A stretch of 64,000 bases of DNA from Aquila chrysaetos chrysaetos (taxonomy: Eukaryota > Chordata > Aves > Accipitriformes > Accipitridae), in assembly GCF_900496995.4 (NCBI RefSeq), contig NC_044011.1, forward strand, positions 18,322,041-18,386,040. Direction: 5' to 3'. A program made the translations under genes and the position numbers. Position 1 is the stretch's first letter; each line of letters starts with the position of its first letter. Below the pieces are notes generated by a model. It saw only the letters and a program-made list of their open reading frames with translations. It did no database searches and had not been told where the DNA came from. Below, piece by piece: positions 1 through 15,430 of the stretch.

Positions 1-1420
<1,420 letters not shown>

Positions 1421-4400
1421 CTAAGGAGAAAAACAAAAAGCATTGTGTAAGATGTATTGAAAGCTGTTTCTCAGTGTTAACACAGAACTTCGTGTACAAT
1501 ACAGTCTCCACGCTTTAATGCACTACTGTAACCTCTATAATATACACACTTAGGCCCCAATTAGATTTGTGTTATCACACAAGCAAACTTAATTGGGGCA
1601 CTGACTTTGCTGTCTTATCCAGATTGCTCTGCAGGTTTTCCTACTCAGCATAAGATTGGACTGAGCTTCTGGCTAAATGAGAGGGCGTTTCAGAGTTGAC
1701 CATTTCCAGGCCTAAACCCCCTTGGAATAAGAGCTCCTGTGAGTGCACAGCATAGCTGCCTGCAGGCCATCCCTTGGATTACGAAAGGCCCTAATGACTA
1801 AATTAAATTTAAGACTTATAATTTAACTTCCATTTATATTAGAGCTGGAATTAATCTGAGGTTTTAAAGGCAAAAGGCTGCAGATTATTCTTACGAAGCA
1901 ATCAGCATTAACCTGATAAATGTTCATTCTTTCCCTCATAAAAATCTACTCAGCACATAAAAACAACAGTTATGGGTACTGAATGATACTACAGGGCAAG
2001 AGTTCACAAAGCTATTGCTGTTAGTGAAGAAACAACATAACCAGATTTACTGCAACGGCAGAAGCAGACTGCAAGACAGAGGTTACTATTGTATGCAGAA
2101 GGCAAGAGTGTTTAATGACTAGAAAAAGTCTATTAGCTTTTAATCAAGAGGCAAAAGCAGCAACTAAGCTTGCAGGGAATAGCATAAGGACCTGCAAAAT
2201 GGCAAATCAGGAAAGGATTATCTCCAACTGTTCTGACTACAGGAGACTATATTGCTTGCAATATTATACTATGTCTCAAAAAACCCAGCAACCCCAAAAC
2301 AAATATAAAGACCCCAAACTGGGATGATCACGTAGTATAGTTCTACTAACAAGTTAGATTTGTAGCTTGGTATCTTAAAGGAAAGAGAAGAGAAAGTGGA
2401 CACAAGGCAAGGCCAGACAACAGGTAAACTACAGGCAGATAAAGTTTCATGACAACTTCCCCATATTTTATAAATGTCACATTACTGAAATCCAGAGCTA
2501 ACAGACCAGGAGAGCCTGCTACAGCTGTTGCCCAGCACAGAGGCACACATTTGAAGAAACAAGAGGAAGGGGCAGAAGAGGAATAGAATCACTCACTACA
2601 AAGCCTTGACACTGCAGCAGTGTCCAGCCACTTAATTATGTGTATTTAAGCTCTAGGATAAATGTCAGGTAAAAGAATGTTACAGTTAACACAGAACCGT
2701 GAATAAAACAAGTTGCCTCGGCTAGTTTCAGACAAATATAATAGAAAATTTTGCATTCGTTTTTTAGTGAGACATGAAGGCCTCAAGTGCCTTTTAGCCT
2801 TTATTTTGTTTCTTTCTCGTGCTCTCTCCCAGATGACAGAGGACCGTCCTATAGAAAGATGACTGAAGACAGTTCCCAAGTCATGAAACCCCAGAACTGA
2901 ACCAGAGAAGATGACTGCTTAGGTGTCCTGTCATTTTCAAGCTGTATTTTTAAAGGAGTGTCCTTTAAGTTAGGATTTAAAAAAAAAAAAAAAAAAAAAA
3001 AATTCCTCTAAAAGCAACAAGAACGAACAAGTAAGAAAGGTTTTCTAAGAGTTCCTTTTCCCAACTGTAGCATTTGAGATCCATAATGGAGCATGGAAGT
3101 GTGCTTAAGGCTTTCTTCCTGTGCCTTAAGAACCAAAGGTTTCCCAAACAGTGTTTCCAGTGTAGGAAGGGAGGGGAAGTTCAGATACCAAATTCTCAGC
3201 AACAGCAAGGCTGCAATTGGAAGATGTGACCTTAAAAAGCTCTTGTTGCTTAATCCCTCTCAACAATAAATCCCTAATCATATTCTAATCCCTTTCTACC
3301 CCCTTCAAGAAAACAGATGCTTGTAATCCGCAGTTTGTATTGTGCAAGTTATTTGTACTTCTGGCTAAAACACCTCAGTGGGTATCAAGTAAGTATCACT
3401 TTACAAGCTAAAGAACTTGAAAGGCTGTGCTTCCCACTCCTTACCAGAAAACTTGCAGGATGTTGGCTGAGTACAGAATTCCAGGTGGTACCAGTACATT
3501 CGTCTTTTACTCTATCTCCTTAGTGGTTATTTGCTAGTAAAAAAATGTAAACTCCCTAGTCTAGGGAAATACCCTGTATTACTCCAACCCTTAAAGACCC
3601 TTCCAGATACAGTCCCCTTCCTAAAGGGTCAGCTACATAGTGAGCTATTTAGTGCTAAAGCAACCTACCTGCTACATCTTTTAAGAATTATTTTAGTATT
3701 AAGACCAAAAATTTAAGTCATCTGCTTTCCACTTCAATCATTTAAAGCCATAAGCGTGTAGGAACACGACTACTTGGTTATCCAAAAAGCTTTCAAGGAC
3801 ACTTGGGAGATGTGGTAAAGGTTAATTTCTGTGTTCTTAAAGGGCTGAACACCAGCAGGCTAAAGAGGAATTCCCTGGTGTCCCTGCTGTGCTCTCAGAC
3901 AAGCTGCTAGCCACATGACAGGCAGAGCAAGAAGAGACAGGGCCTCAAGCAGTTGTCACTTCAATGAGTTGATGACTGCCTGGGAAAATCCTTTGGGTCT
4001 CCTTCCTGCCATACTAAGTCCTCTTGCTTCTCATCTCCAAACCTTAGCCTTGATTTCAAGAAGAACGTAATGGTTTTAACAGTGTTCTAAACAGATGTCC
4101 TACAACTACCCCACACAAGCTTTTAGCCACAGAGAAGCTGGTAGTGAAGCAGGCAAATGGAGCGTAACCCACTTGAAACCCTGATTTAGACCATCTGAAG
4201 AAACCCTGACGTCTGTTAGGCTGAGAGGCGATCAGTTTGGCATTCAGCTCAGACCACATGAAACTCCCCATGGTGCCAAGACGATCAAATCAAAACCCAA
4301 GGTGCTAACCAATTCAAGATATTGTTGGGGAGGAAAACAGAGTAACTGAGACTAAGTTCTATCAGCAACAAAAAGAGCAAGACACAGTTAAGACAACTTT

Positions 4401-7400
4401 CACAAGTCCTGCTTACCCTGTGTAGGCAAGGCAGGTCATTTGTAAGATCCCTACCAAATCCTGGCAGTACCCCAGGACAAAATTGAAGGCATAACCAAAC
4501 GGAAAGCAGGTCTTAATTGTTTCAGAACACAGGTGAGTCGAGAGTGGAGAAGAGCACGTGGCTGTTATACATGAAATAAGGGTGTTTAAATGCACATAGC
4601 ATGCTAAAAACCCTAGACAGTAAGTTTTAACTTCCTTCTCAATAGGCCAATGCCATAACACTTCATGATTATATTTTTATGTCGAAGAGTAACATACTTA
4701 AAATGAATGACAAATAGCACCTTAGAAGGTTTGCTTGTGTGTATGATAACATTACAAGGTTTTCCTCTTCCCCATCTTAGGATGCATAAAATTCTTAACC
4801 AATTTGATCCAGAGGGGAAAAAACACGCTTTTGAAAAGGCAATGCCACTTCCGTTAAATGGAAAAAAAGCTCCATGAATCGTAAAAGACAACAGAAACAG
4901 AAGAAATTACTACACCAGATGACTGAACACGAATTCCATGACCTCAGATTGTTCAGGGTGGACTGTAAGACGTTACCTACATTTCCAGCTGGGACAAGAG
5001 AGTGGAAGTAAGATGAAAGATCAAACTGTAGAGAACTTCAGAATATAGTTTAAATAATCATAACACTGTGGAAAGTTCTTGTACTAGAAGTTACAGTACT
5101 TAGAATGGGATCTTCCCTCCTTTAGCAATGCCCTCAAGTCATGCACTTGTTCTTACTTGCTTTTGGTTTTTTGTTAAGACAACATCTCTTCTAATGCTAA
5201 GTCAGTAGATGAATCTATGGGACACTGCAGCCTTTCAGAGACCGCGCACCATACAGTATCTAACTTGGAAAATTAAAGCGCCATTTGAAAAACATTCAGA
5301 AATCATTGTCTCTTAAGGAGGCAACACATTGCCAACCAGCTGAGTGGCAACATCTTCTGTGTGTAAGATCCAAGACCTAGATGGGAACCCAAGATGACAT
5401 TGCCTCTTCAATCTCTTCCTAGCATAAATGCCCAGTTTCCAGGTGTGTTGGACACTATGCATGCACAGGTAAGTTTTCTTCTGAAGTCTGACTCTTGATC
5501 TACAGCCTGTTGGTGCAGAATCCGTCTCTGGTTGCAGGCAGCATGGTATCTTTGAAGTTAACCATCCCCCTCCTGGTACTGCAGCTCCACCACAAAACAT
5601 CCTACACTGAAGGGGAAAAGGAAGGCAGAACAGGAGAAAAACCCACAGCACTCACATACAGTAAGCCATCATGGATATTTTGCATCCTGATGCATGAAAT
5701 CTAATACCCCTTAAGTTCACTTGCATAATAAAATAGTTCAGTGACACCATGAAGTTGTGCAAGTAATTTAAAATACCATACAATTTATTTCCAGTGAATA
5801 CCTAAGATAAAGGGCAGTAAATACCAACTTTTACCCATACACAAGACAAACCAGTACTTAACATGTTGCATATCATTATCATTATGCAGCTCTAAATGCC
5901 TCAGACAATGCTCAGGAATGTTTTCTTCCTCTTTCCAAGGAGGGATAAAGACCAGAGTCTCTTAAATAGCAGGTTTATGAGTACAAATGCTAGTGAAGTA
6001 TCTTTCCAAGTGGTGGCAATTACCAGTATCATAGTGGAGAAACCTAGACAGGCATGCCTTCTTTCTTCAGTCACTGGATGTCTGGAAATCCCAGAGAAGT
6101 AGCTATTACATGTAAGCAGATCAACTGCATAGCACAGAGGAGATATGGGGTTTTGAAGTGCTGTACCTGCACAGCACAGTGTGAAAAACAGCATGAAGGC
6201 CTGTTAAGATTTCTTGCACATACGCAAACTGACAGTATAGCACATGGACATGCTTGTGCTGAAGGAATATGGCAGTCTTAACAACAAATAAGCAAAAGCA
6301 GTGGTATTAAGAATACTATTAAGAAAGCAGTAGTATTAAACTTGCATCCTCTCTTCTGCATGTCTACTCTTCCACCACACAAGCAATAACTACTATTGTA
6401 CTTGTAATAAATAACAGACAAGCTTTTTGCCCTGAGTTGCAATGCATCTGCATGGACGAAGTAATCTCATTTCAACCTTAGCACCCAGACCTGTTTGTAG
6501 ACACGTGTAGTGATTAGGTATCTGGTAATAGGAAAAGCAATTTCACGTAGCAGCATCAGAAGGGCACTGAAACTGCTCTCTATTCTTCCACCTTCCACGC
6601 ACTAGTGTTTGTTAGTTCCAGGCCCAACAATAAAGAAAAATATTGTCCTAACTGATGGAGTAACTGTAGTCCCAGCTCCTGGAAACTATTTTGGGAAATT
6701 TTTTAACTTTGATTAGGGAAAAAAAATCCTAGAAGCTCCAGAGCTCAGAGCTGACCTGCTAACACTTCAGTGTCTGCATTTCTCTGTCCTCCACAAGTTA
6801 CTTAAGTCAACAGCTAATGGTTCAGAGACTGTGGAAAGGAGAGGACAAGTCTGGGAAGGTAAGTAGCACGAATAACCCAAGCAACTGGAGAGATATTAGT
6901 TCTATTTATTATATTATTCTTTAGTACTTATGAACACCAATGTGTCAAGAACACAGCACTTGGAGCCAGTTCTGTTTCTTCTCTGACAGAATACCCTGCC
7001 TGAGGGATCAAACCTCATGTAGTAACATATTTGATGCGGTCCCATATGACATAGACTAGGCATACAACAAACCTGAGCCATGTGAAATTACAACCAAAGG
7101 ACAAGCTGTGCACCTAAATTCTCCATAGCTTCTGTCAAAAGCAGGAGACAATGTCATGAATATCAAAGCAAATGATCAATTCTATTTGCTGCTGCAGGAC
7201 TGCCAAAACACAAATTCCCTCCTAGTTGGGCTCAGCACCTTCATCTTGCTCAAACTACTGTAGGGACACATTCTGACCTCTTCATGGGAGGCCAAGGTCT
7301 TGAAAGTGGGATGACAGTGTGGTGGGGTGGAAGGAGTAAGAAAACACAGCTAAGTATTCTCACGGTCCCTGGAAGACAGAGTGCACTTACAAGTTCACAG

Positions 7401-7824
7401 ACAGCACCCAGTCAAGAATGAAAAAGAAACTCTTTAGGAGGACAGGGCTGGAATTCAAAGATCTTGGTAGGTCTGAGAAATAGTTACAGGTGTTACACTT
7501 GGAGAGGTGAGAATGGACATGAGGAAGATGAAGAGATGAACAAATTACAGGCTTGCAAACAATGGGCTACAACAGTACTGTAGACAAGGATATAGTCTAT
7601 TATAATCCCCAGAAAAACACCACATTTCCTGGTGTGATGCTATTGCATAGAAGGAAAAATTACATTCTTGAGTGTCACTGGAAGCATTACAGAAGGTGAC
7701 TATTCTGTTCTGCTTGCCTGATGACTTGCCAGTTGGAATGCTGTCACCTAAATTTGAACGCTTCTTTTGGAAGGGAGCAAGTTAATCAAGGAAAGTCTGC
7801 ACTAATCTGCAGGTCAGGTGTTTT

Positions 7825-7864
7825 GGGGTTGATTGCAGGGTTTGGGGGGGGGGGGATGGGGGTG
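7825..7864 (+). repeat. G-rich tract, possible G-quadruplex
   Basis: Four or more G runs (GGGG, GGG, a 12-G run at 7,844-7,855 and GGGGG) lie within about 40 bases on the plus strand, inside EZR intron 1. The spacing fits the usual G-quadruplex pattern. On the transcribed RNA of EZR (minus strand) this would read as C-rich, so any quadruplex would form on the non-template DNA strand relative to a plus transcript only. Confidence 0.45.
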
Positions 7865-10800
7865 TGTTTCAAACTGGACTTGATTTGTTAGCACGGCACT
7901 GATCTCTTCCAAATGCGAGTTGCCTGAAACATTAAGTGTTTATAGAGCAGACAGCAACTTTTAAACCCACAAGGAGAAAAACACCAAAAAGCCCTCTTAT
8001 TTTGCAGGCTGGGCAACAGGAAAAGAAACAATAATTGCTAGAGCAGTAAGATACTGGGATACTATATAAGCACTTCCATGCAGCCTTCAGACAACATAGG
8101 TTCAAGTCTTCCCCAGTGCTACATTTTTATGATTTAAAGGATCTCCAAGAAGCTAAAATGAGAAGGCAAATAACAAACCTGCAATTTCTCTTCTATGGGA
8201 AAGAGAATCTGATTCCTATGAGAGTGGGAAAGAGATGTACAGCACAACACTGAAGAAAGCCTTTCAGTAGGATCCACATGCTCCTCCCCTGCCAGAATCC
8301 TTTCTGCACTACCTGCCCAACACCTAGCATTTCAGAGAGGGCAGTGGCAGCACAGCAAAATAGTCCTGAGTGTTCCCTTCCACACTGCTGAGCACACAGT
8401 CTGCTGACAAGGGAGAAAACAGCCTCATCAGTTAACAAGCCATGAATGGGGACAGCCTTATTGGCATCCACTTGACTGACAAGGCAAGGTCACTGCACCC
8501 ATTTAAGCGACCCAGCTTCTCAGCATACCATGTTAAATCAAAAAGACCCGACGGGGAACCAAAGGACATGTCCCATTTCAAATTTCATTGTGTTAAACGT
8601 TGCTTCCTCATTGCAAAGAAATGGGAACATTAAGTCACATTCCACTGGAATTCCTCCAAGTCTGTGAAGCAGAGTTGGGTACTGCTGCATTTGCAACAGG
8701 TAAAACTAGAGTTGAGCAGGGTGGTCTTTGTTCCTTAAAACCTTGCTCACCTTTCCCAGAAGAGGAGGAAATACCACTGAGGGTAAATACAGTTGTATAT
8801 ATAATCCAGAAGCTAGCAGTTACCTTAAAATTGTGCAGCATGGTTGTTAGCCTTAAATACTAGTCAACTTTAATGCAACAGCTTCTACAACCGTATTTTT
8901 TTTGGTAGTAATCCTCAGCATTTAAGGAGCAATAACTATATCAGCTATACTTAACTGAAATTTCTTAAGTTTACTCAAGGCAATAGGAGCCCAGGTATTT
9001 GCTGCTGTCATGTAAGGTGAAAAAGCCTTATAACAACTTACATGGAAGTTTTTGTGAAGAGAGAAAAAGTGCTTTGAGGTAAAGCCAAGAATAATTTTGA
9101 AGTGAAATCTTAAAGCCTGACTCTTTTGGACGAAGCGGGGCGGGGGGGGGAACTTATGTGGGCAGGAAAACCTTGAATACTCAGATCTGGGGAGTCATCC
9201 AGAAATTCCAGTTTTAGCAAAGCAGGTTGAATTTTCAGAACAAACTTCCCCCTCCCTGCCAGCATACACAAACAGATCACAAGAAAGCCAACCCATTGAG
9301 TTTGGTTTTGCAGCCAGGTCACTTGACTCTTCTTTGTGAGATACCATGAAACCTTCTTTATAATTAAACATGAAGATAATCCTAGAATGTAAATTCAAAC
9401 TTTTTTAGTTTAGATATGCAGAAGAAGATGCCATAGTTAATTACACGCCCATCTCAGTTTCCTGAACCAAAGCCTGATATATGTTCTGTCAGCATATAAT
9501 AACTCCATAGCAGGCATCTGTGTGAAAAGCTGAGAAGCAGTCATGGCTGTAATCCAGTTCTTTATCTTAGGTCAAGCAATAACAGTCTGCACGCCAGATG
9601 ATCATGAAGATTTCATGCAGGTATGGCAAGCACACGTGACACTGCTTCTCTGACAGCCCTGATTCCCAAATGCCTAGGCCTCAGCCAGACTTCCAGCATT
9701 CTCCACCTCTGGTCAGCTTTGTACAGTTAACATTAGATGCTCAGTGAAACAGTAAAACCAAGTAAGTACTCTTCCCAGAGAAAAATCTTTCTCCACCCAC
9801 CAAAGTTTCCCCCAACTCTTTCCTAACAAGCAAACTACATCTTTCTGTCTCGCCTTAGGAAGAAGTTGAAAAATTGAGGCCGCCTTAGAATTTTAGAATT
9901 CAATTTTTCAAAAAATGTAAAGTTACCTAGGGACAGCTCTATGATCTAGCAAGACATAAAACAATGCCATTTAAGCCTGAAAGGCCCCAGGATATTGCCC
10001 TTAAACAAAGCCCCATACACTTGGGGAGCCCAGATGTTTTTTATGCAAAATACTTGCTCTCACTTTCTGTGAGGGATGTAGGAATGGTTTACTTGAACAC
10101 AGACAATATTAGCAAGCAGCAGGAGAGTTTATGGTGTTCTGTGGAAATACATTAACATTCACTTTAAAGACTTTCTGACACTGTATAATACTCTATTAGC
10201 ATTGTCGGAATATCTGTGCACAAGCAGCAGTCTGTTCGTTAAAGAAGGAACACACAGCCAGTGACAGCAGGCTTAGCACAGCACCACTGCTTGGATGAGC
10301 CATTTGCCCTGAACAGATGTTAGGATGGATTTAGGAGCACAGACTGCAGCAACAATAAGTCCTTTGTACCTAGAGGATAAATACAGAGGGAAGCTACAGG
10401 CCACCGATTCAAACTTCTTCATACACAGACTGTTTTATCATGACAGCTGTTGCATCTAATTAAACATAATGAAGTTGCAAGACTAAGATTTTACACATGA
10501 AGTTTAAAGAAAGCCCCACCACCAATCCTCAAATAAGCTTTATCTGAAGAAGTCACTCAGAGTCCAGAACGAATCACATCATCTTTTGTGGTCTTTCATC
10601 AGAAACATCAGCATAGGGCCAAGTGCAGATAATCTAGAGGTTTAAGATCTGAAGTTTTATTATCATTTCAGAGTCTTAAACAATTTAACATCACCAGTAT
10701 TTATGCAAGTCAGCTACATAAAGTGATATGATCCTTCTGCAACCCCTGCAAGGGAAAAATAAAAAATAACTGAGTGTCTTCTAGGCTCAATCCAGAACAC

Positions 10801-13800
10801 AAACACTATTTCATATTTCTGCTTGGCTTTTTCATTTGGAAACGACAGGCACACAACAATCTATGCAAAAGCTGAACTCCACGGTACCAAGTCACAACAA
10901 ACAGTGGCAGGGTCTGAAGGCATGAATAATCTAAATAAAAGCTACAACAGCCTCAGAGCTTCCCCTGAATCTGAGCACCCATACTGATGCCTTTTATTCC
11001 AATGCTTATGCAGAGGGATAAATTCCAGAGAGCAATGTGCATGGAAAACCCAGAGCCATTCCAACGAGTCCAAAGTCTGACAAATACTCACCTGGAGACC
11101 AGGCAACAACACAGCCTGTCAGCACACAGCTCTCAACACTTTCAGTAGACCCTGTATGAACAGTACTAGCACAAGGTACAATGATTGTTCTTCTGAGGTG
11201 GAAGAGAGGCACATTATATTGGAGTAAGGCGGGCTGTGTGAACACAAGGAGAGCCTGTGACTTACTCTCTCACAGCATTATACCCGGCAGGTTTAAGGGG
11301 ACCAAGAACCAACTACTGGAGAAACGTTCTTAACGACTGTACTCTTTCCAGATGGAGACATTACAGGATGCAAAGCAGTATTTTCATCAGATCTGAACTG
11401 GAAGAAGCTCAAGCATGTTCAAAGGCATGGAGTAATTTCCATGCAAGGATCAACTAAACTAGTTAAGGCTTCTCAGTTTGGAAGAAAATTAACTGAAGCT
11501 AGGACGTAAGAGCATGTAAATTCATGAGTTATATGAACAGGGTGGACAAGGATCACATGTTCATTACTCTACCAATAGAATAACTACAGGGCATCAACAC
11601 TCTAAACAAGAAAAATTTTTTTCAAGTAGTGCTGTAGCAAGGAGTTTTGTAGATAACTTTCCAAACAATGTGAAGGTTATCTAGGACAGCCTTTGTTAAA
11701 GCATACTGTGGATGCTGGAGTTCACATGGTTTCAAGGGGAGACTGGACAAGTTCACAGAAATCCATTTAGTAACTCATTATATAGGAACTTTCAGCCTCC
11801 AATACCTCAGTAGCTCAGAGGAAAACAATGGTGCATATCTTTGAAATACTCTTCCTCAGGCATCAGCTTTTGGCCAACATCAGAGGTATACTATTAGGCT
11901 ACAGGGGCTTTCTGCCTGACATAGCAAGGCCAGCCATGTTCTTATAGAAGTCAAAGTGCAGAATGAACATGAACTCCATTTGCTTAAGGAGAAATAGCAA
12001 TGTAACAAGTCACACAAGGCCCAGTAATGATGTATGGTCATTCTGCATTCTAGATACCAATCCATTTGTCAAAGAGGGATTTACTGATTCGATACCCCAC
12101 CCTTCTGTTTTACTTGTTCTATAATCAGCCTCTTTCATTTTACCTCATGGACTTTGGTAGAGCGTACCACATGGCATTTGTGAAATTCATGAGTGGTATT
12201 AGGTGATGTGATCACCTCTGATAGCTTGATAACCTGATCTACGTCCAATACACTACAATGCTTACACTTCCCAACAAGGTACTTCAAACAGTATGCAACA
12301 GGTACTATTTGCTCCCAGATAAAGGCAGGTCATCGCAAGTCCTGGAATGTCACCCAAGCACAAAGAGATTGCTCTTGAGAAGTTATAGATTGTACAGGAA
12401 AAGTGATTGGAAGGATTGGCAAAATACCCCTTCCTGACCCCTAAAACAGCTTGAGGGCTTCCAAGATGAAACTCTTCACAGGCCCTTTACTGCAGAAGTG
12501 TGATGGCAAGCAAACATGCACCAGTGATTCTGAAAGTGTACACAGAACGCTGTGGAGGCAGAAAGGGTAACTTTCAAAAGTTTGCCTGCACAGCTATATC
12601 AGTTTTTAAACCATGACCCCTCCCTGGTCTGTCCAGCACAGGTCATGACAACCGAGTGTCAGAGTATCAATTATGCAAATCCACCCCACATACTTTGTGT
12701 ACCAGGAACTTTCTATAATCACTTATCTCTACAAAAAAAAAAAAAAGTTAAGCAAACTAAGCTTTCACAATTAAAGTGTATTCAGCTGGATGTTAAAGAA
12801 TAACTTTAGCTCCCACAAAGAACTCTGAAGCCCAGATCCTACAGTACAGACTTCGAAGTCCTCTGCTGGGGTACACAGGCTAAATTCAGGCACCCCAATA
12901 CAAATGTGAGATTCTTTAATCTCTACTTCTTCAGGTAGCAGGCAGCTCACAGATCTGCTCTATGCATCTGCAGAATGGTGATCTCTTAGCAGAACTGAGC
13001 AGCTCTAGACCCATTTCATAAGCCTGCTCAAGACTCATCAACTGGATGTCCACCCACTCGCATCCGCAGAGGAGCCTTTCTCACACATGTTCCACACTGA
13101 GGTTAGAACAACCACAGCAAACACGGACATTTGCATGCAAAATCAAGAGAGGAAGAGATGGCGACAGTGATGCCTCCAAGTTTTACACAACAGCTAGCGC
13201 ACTTGCTCATGAAAGTGGGAGGGAGAAGCAAGTGCACAATAACCCTCTCCCAAACAGGGCAATTCCATACTCCCTTCCCAAAGCTAGCAGAAGGTTACAG
13301 ACCTCATGTAGGGGTGCCAGCACCTCTTCCATTGAGCCTACACAATAGCTAGCCAAATACAAGTCCTTGGTCATCAAGCAACAGTTTCTCTTGCTGACTC
13401 AATTAGAAGATGAGAGTTCTGCACTTTAATTCTTAGACTCAGGATTTTTATTTTAATTGACAGCTGATAATATCAGGTGCTTATCAGTCCCAGCTGAGCA
13501 CATGGTTGCTACTCATGCTCTCTCAAAGATGACAGCAGATGCAGAGAAGGCAGGTGATTTTTTCCCCACTACAAAGTAGGAATTAGAAAGAGAAACAAAA
13601 TCTGGATTTGAACAGAGGAGCAACATGGAGGCAATATGGTTAGCTGTTACACTGAGCTACGCCTTGTTTCCAGCCTCGAATAGCAACAATTTTCTCCCTT
13701 TCCTAGGGGAAAGGATCCCATGCACTGCTCAGTAAAAGCCAGAGACTTCAGTTGCTTCTGCAAAGAGCTGTACTTCTCAGCTCACAGGCTAAATGTTATC

Positions 13801-14949
13801 TAATGCTGAAACCAGGCTTCAAAGCAAGCACACAACACAGCTGAAATACATTACTTAACACAGCATGCAGTGTGGTTCAGTGATCTTGGGCAGCACTGCC
13901 GTCCTTCAAGGTCAATTGAGTGATTATGGGATTTACAGTGCGCATAAAGCTCTTTGGACACAGAGTGCCAAACAAGAATGACAGTGATGCAGGAATCTTC
14001 AGTGGTCATCAGTAAGTCTTATTCTCTAAAAGTCCTGACACACTGCAGCTTTTTTTTGTGGACAGAGGAAGACATTCATGTGGGCGGAGGGGGAGAGAAG
14101 AACAGGAAGGCTTATCTCCCTGCCTCTGCCCTTTAACTAGGCTAAGAAATTCTTTAAGTAGTGACTAACACAACCGTTGTTAAGACCCTTGATTTCTCTG
14201 CAGCAGCTAACATCCCAGAACAAACTGCCCTCAGAAATGCTTACTCAGCTCTCGGAGTAATTCAGGTTTTTGGCACAATTGGGAGCTCATTCTCTTAGAA
14301 CTTTAGCCATCTGTGAACTACTCCCTAAACTTACTATTAATAGAAACCTCCACCTTCCTTTTGCAGCTACGAGTGGGAGTTCTCACCTTTGGCAAATGGA
14401 AGCTTCCTTACGCTTCCATTTTGCACCAGAGTATACACCTCCTGGTATCAAGTACACCATACACCAGATCACCTGATGTACTGCAATCGGTGTTTATAAG
14501 GAAAGGGTAAGATTTTATTCCCAACTAAATCTATAGCCATCCATAAGCTAAGAGTATTTTAATTAATCATAAGCACTTAAGGGTATGAAAAAATATTTTT
14601 CAGTCCAGTTATAGCAATCTGCTGTGAAGAACTCAGAGATGAAACTGCTATGTGTAGGTAGAAGATACACAGTCAAAAATAAATTGGGAAGATCTGGGAA
14701 CAATTATTATTATTAATTATTTGCATTTAGAATAAATTCCTGTCACTACACTTACAACTCTTTGGGCTGGCTTATCATAAACTTGTTGAATTTTTAATGC
14801 CATGATCTGTTCACAGGCAGCTAAAGGTTTGGCAGAAGACTTGCATGCTGTCTTCAAGTTCGTTTTTCAGAATTCACATATATTCAACATCAAACAGGTA
14901 TGGAGGACTTGTCTAACCACTTAATGCCTAGCATACACTAGCACATTAT

Positions 14950-15430
14950 TAACAACACAGGGCTGGGAAAAACCTTTTGAGTCATCAGTTCCAGTTCCCC
15001 ACTCCTACAGGCAGCAGCATTAAATTGTGTCCTTGTCAAACATTATCTTAAGGGATGTTAGGTCTTGGAACAGTCTCCTAATAAGACCAACAGCGGGGGG
15101 GGACGACGGACGGGGGACACACGCCAATCAGCCACCCACAAACAAACCCCACCACACACACTTAACTGCTCTAACATTTAAAAGTCTCTTAAACCACAAG
15201 TTCTGCTTAAAGCAGTTCCTCCTCTTTGTAATTTAAACCCCTTACATTTTATACAGGTTAAGGAAGAGGTAACTTGTTTAATTCTACCACGCTAAACTAG
15301 CCAAGCACTCTTATTGTGAGGTGGCTTTCTGCCTCTAGTCATCCCAAAACCCTTCTCTAGGTTCTGCTTTGAATTTGTCTCCCCTGGACACAGGTAAGTG
15401 CAACCTATATTCAAGGAAAGATCTCACTAG
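14950..15430 (-). repeat. Degenerate CR1/L3-like LINE fragment
   Basis: The stretch starts with a pattern like GGCTGGGAAAAACC..GTCATCAGTTCCAG. This resembles the reverse complement of the conserved 3' end of CR1-clade LINEs, which has a tract of the type AAGGGACC..ATCATCTAGTCCA. Later pieces (TTAAGGGATGTTAGGTCTTGGAACAG and CTTCTCTAGGTTCTGC) also look like the older part of such a repeat. It is interrupted near 15,095-15,170 by G-rich then CA-rich low-complexity DNA. The assignment rests on recalled consensus features only and the borders are approximate. Confidence 0.4.
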
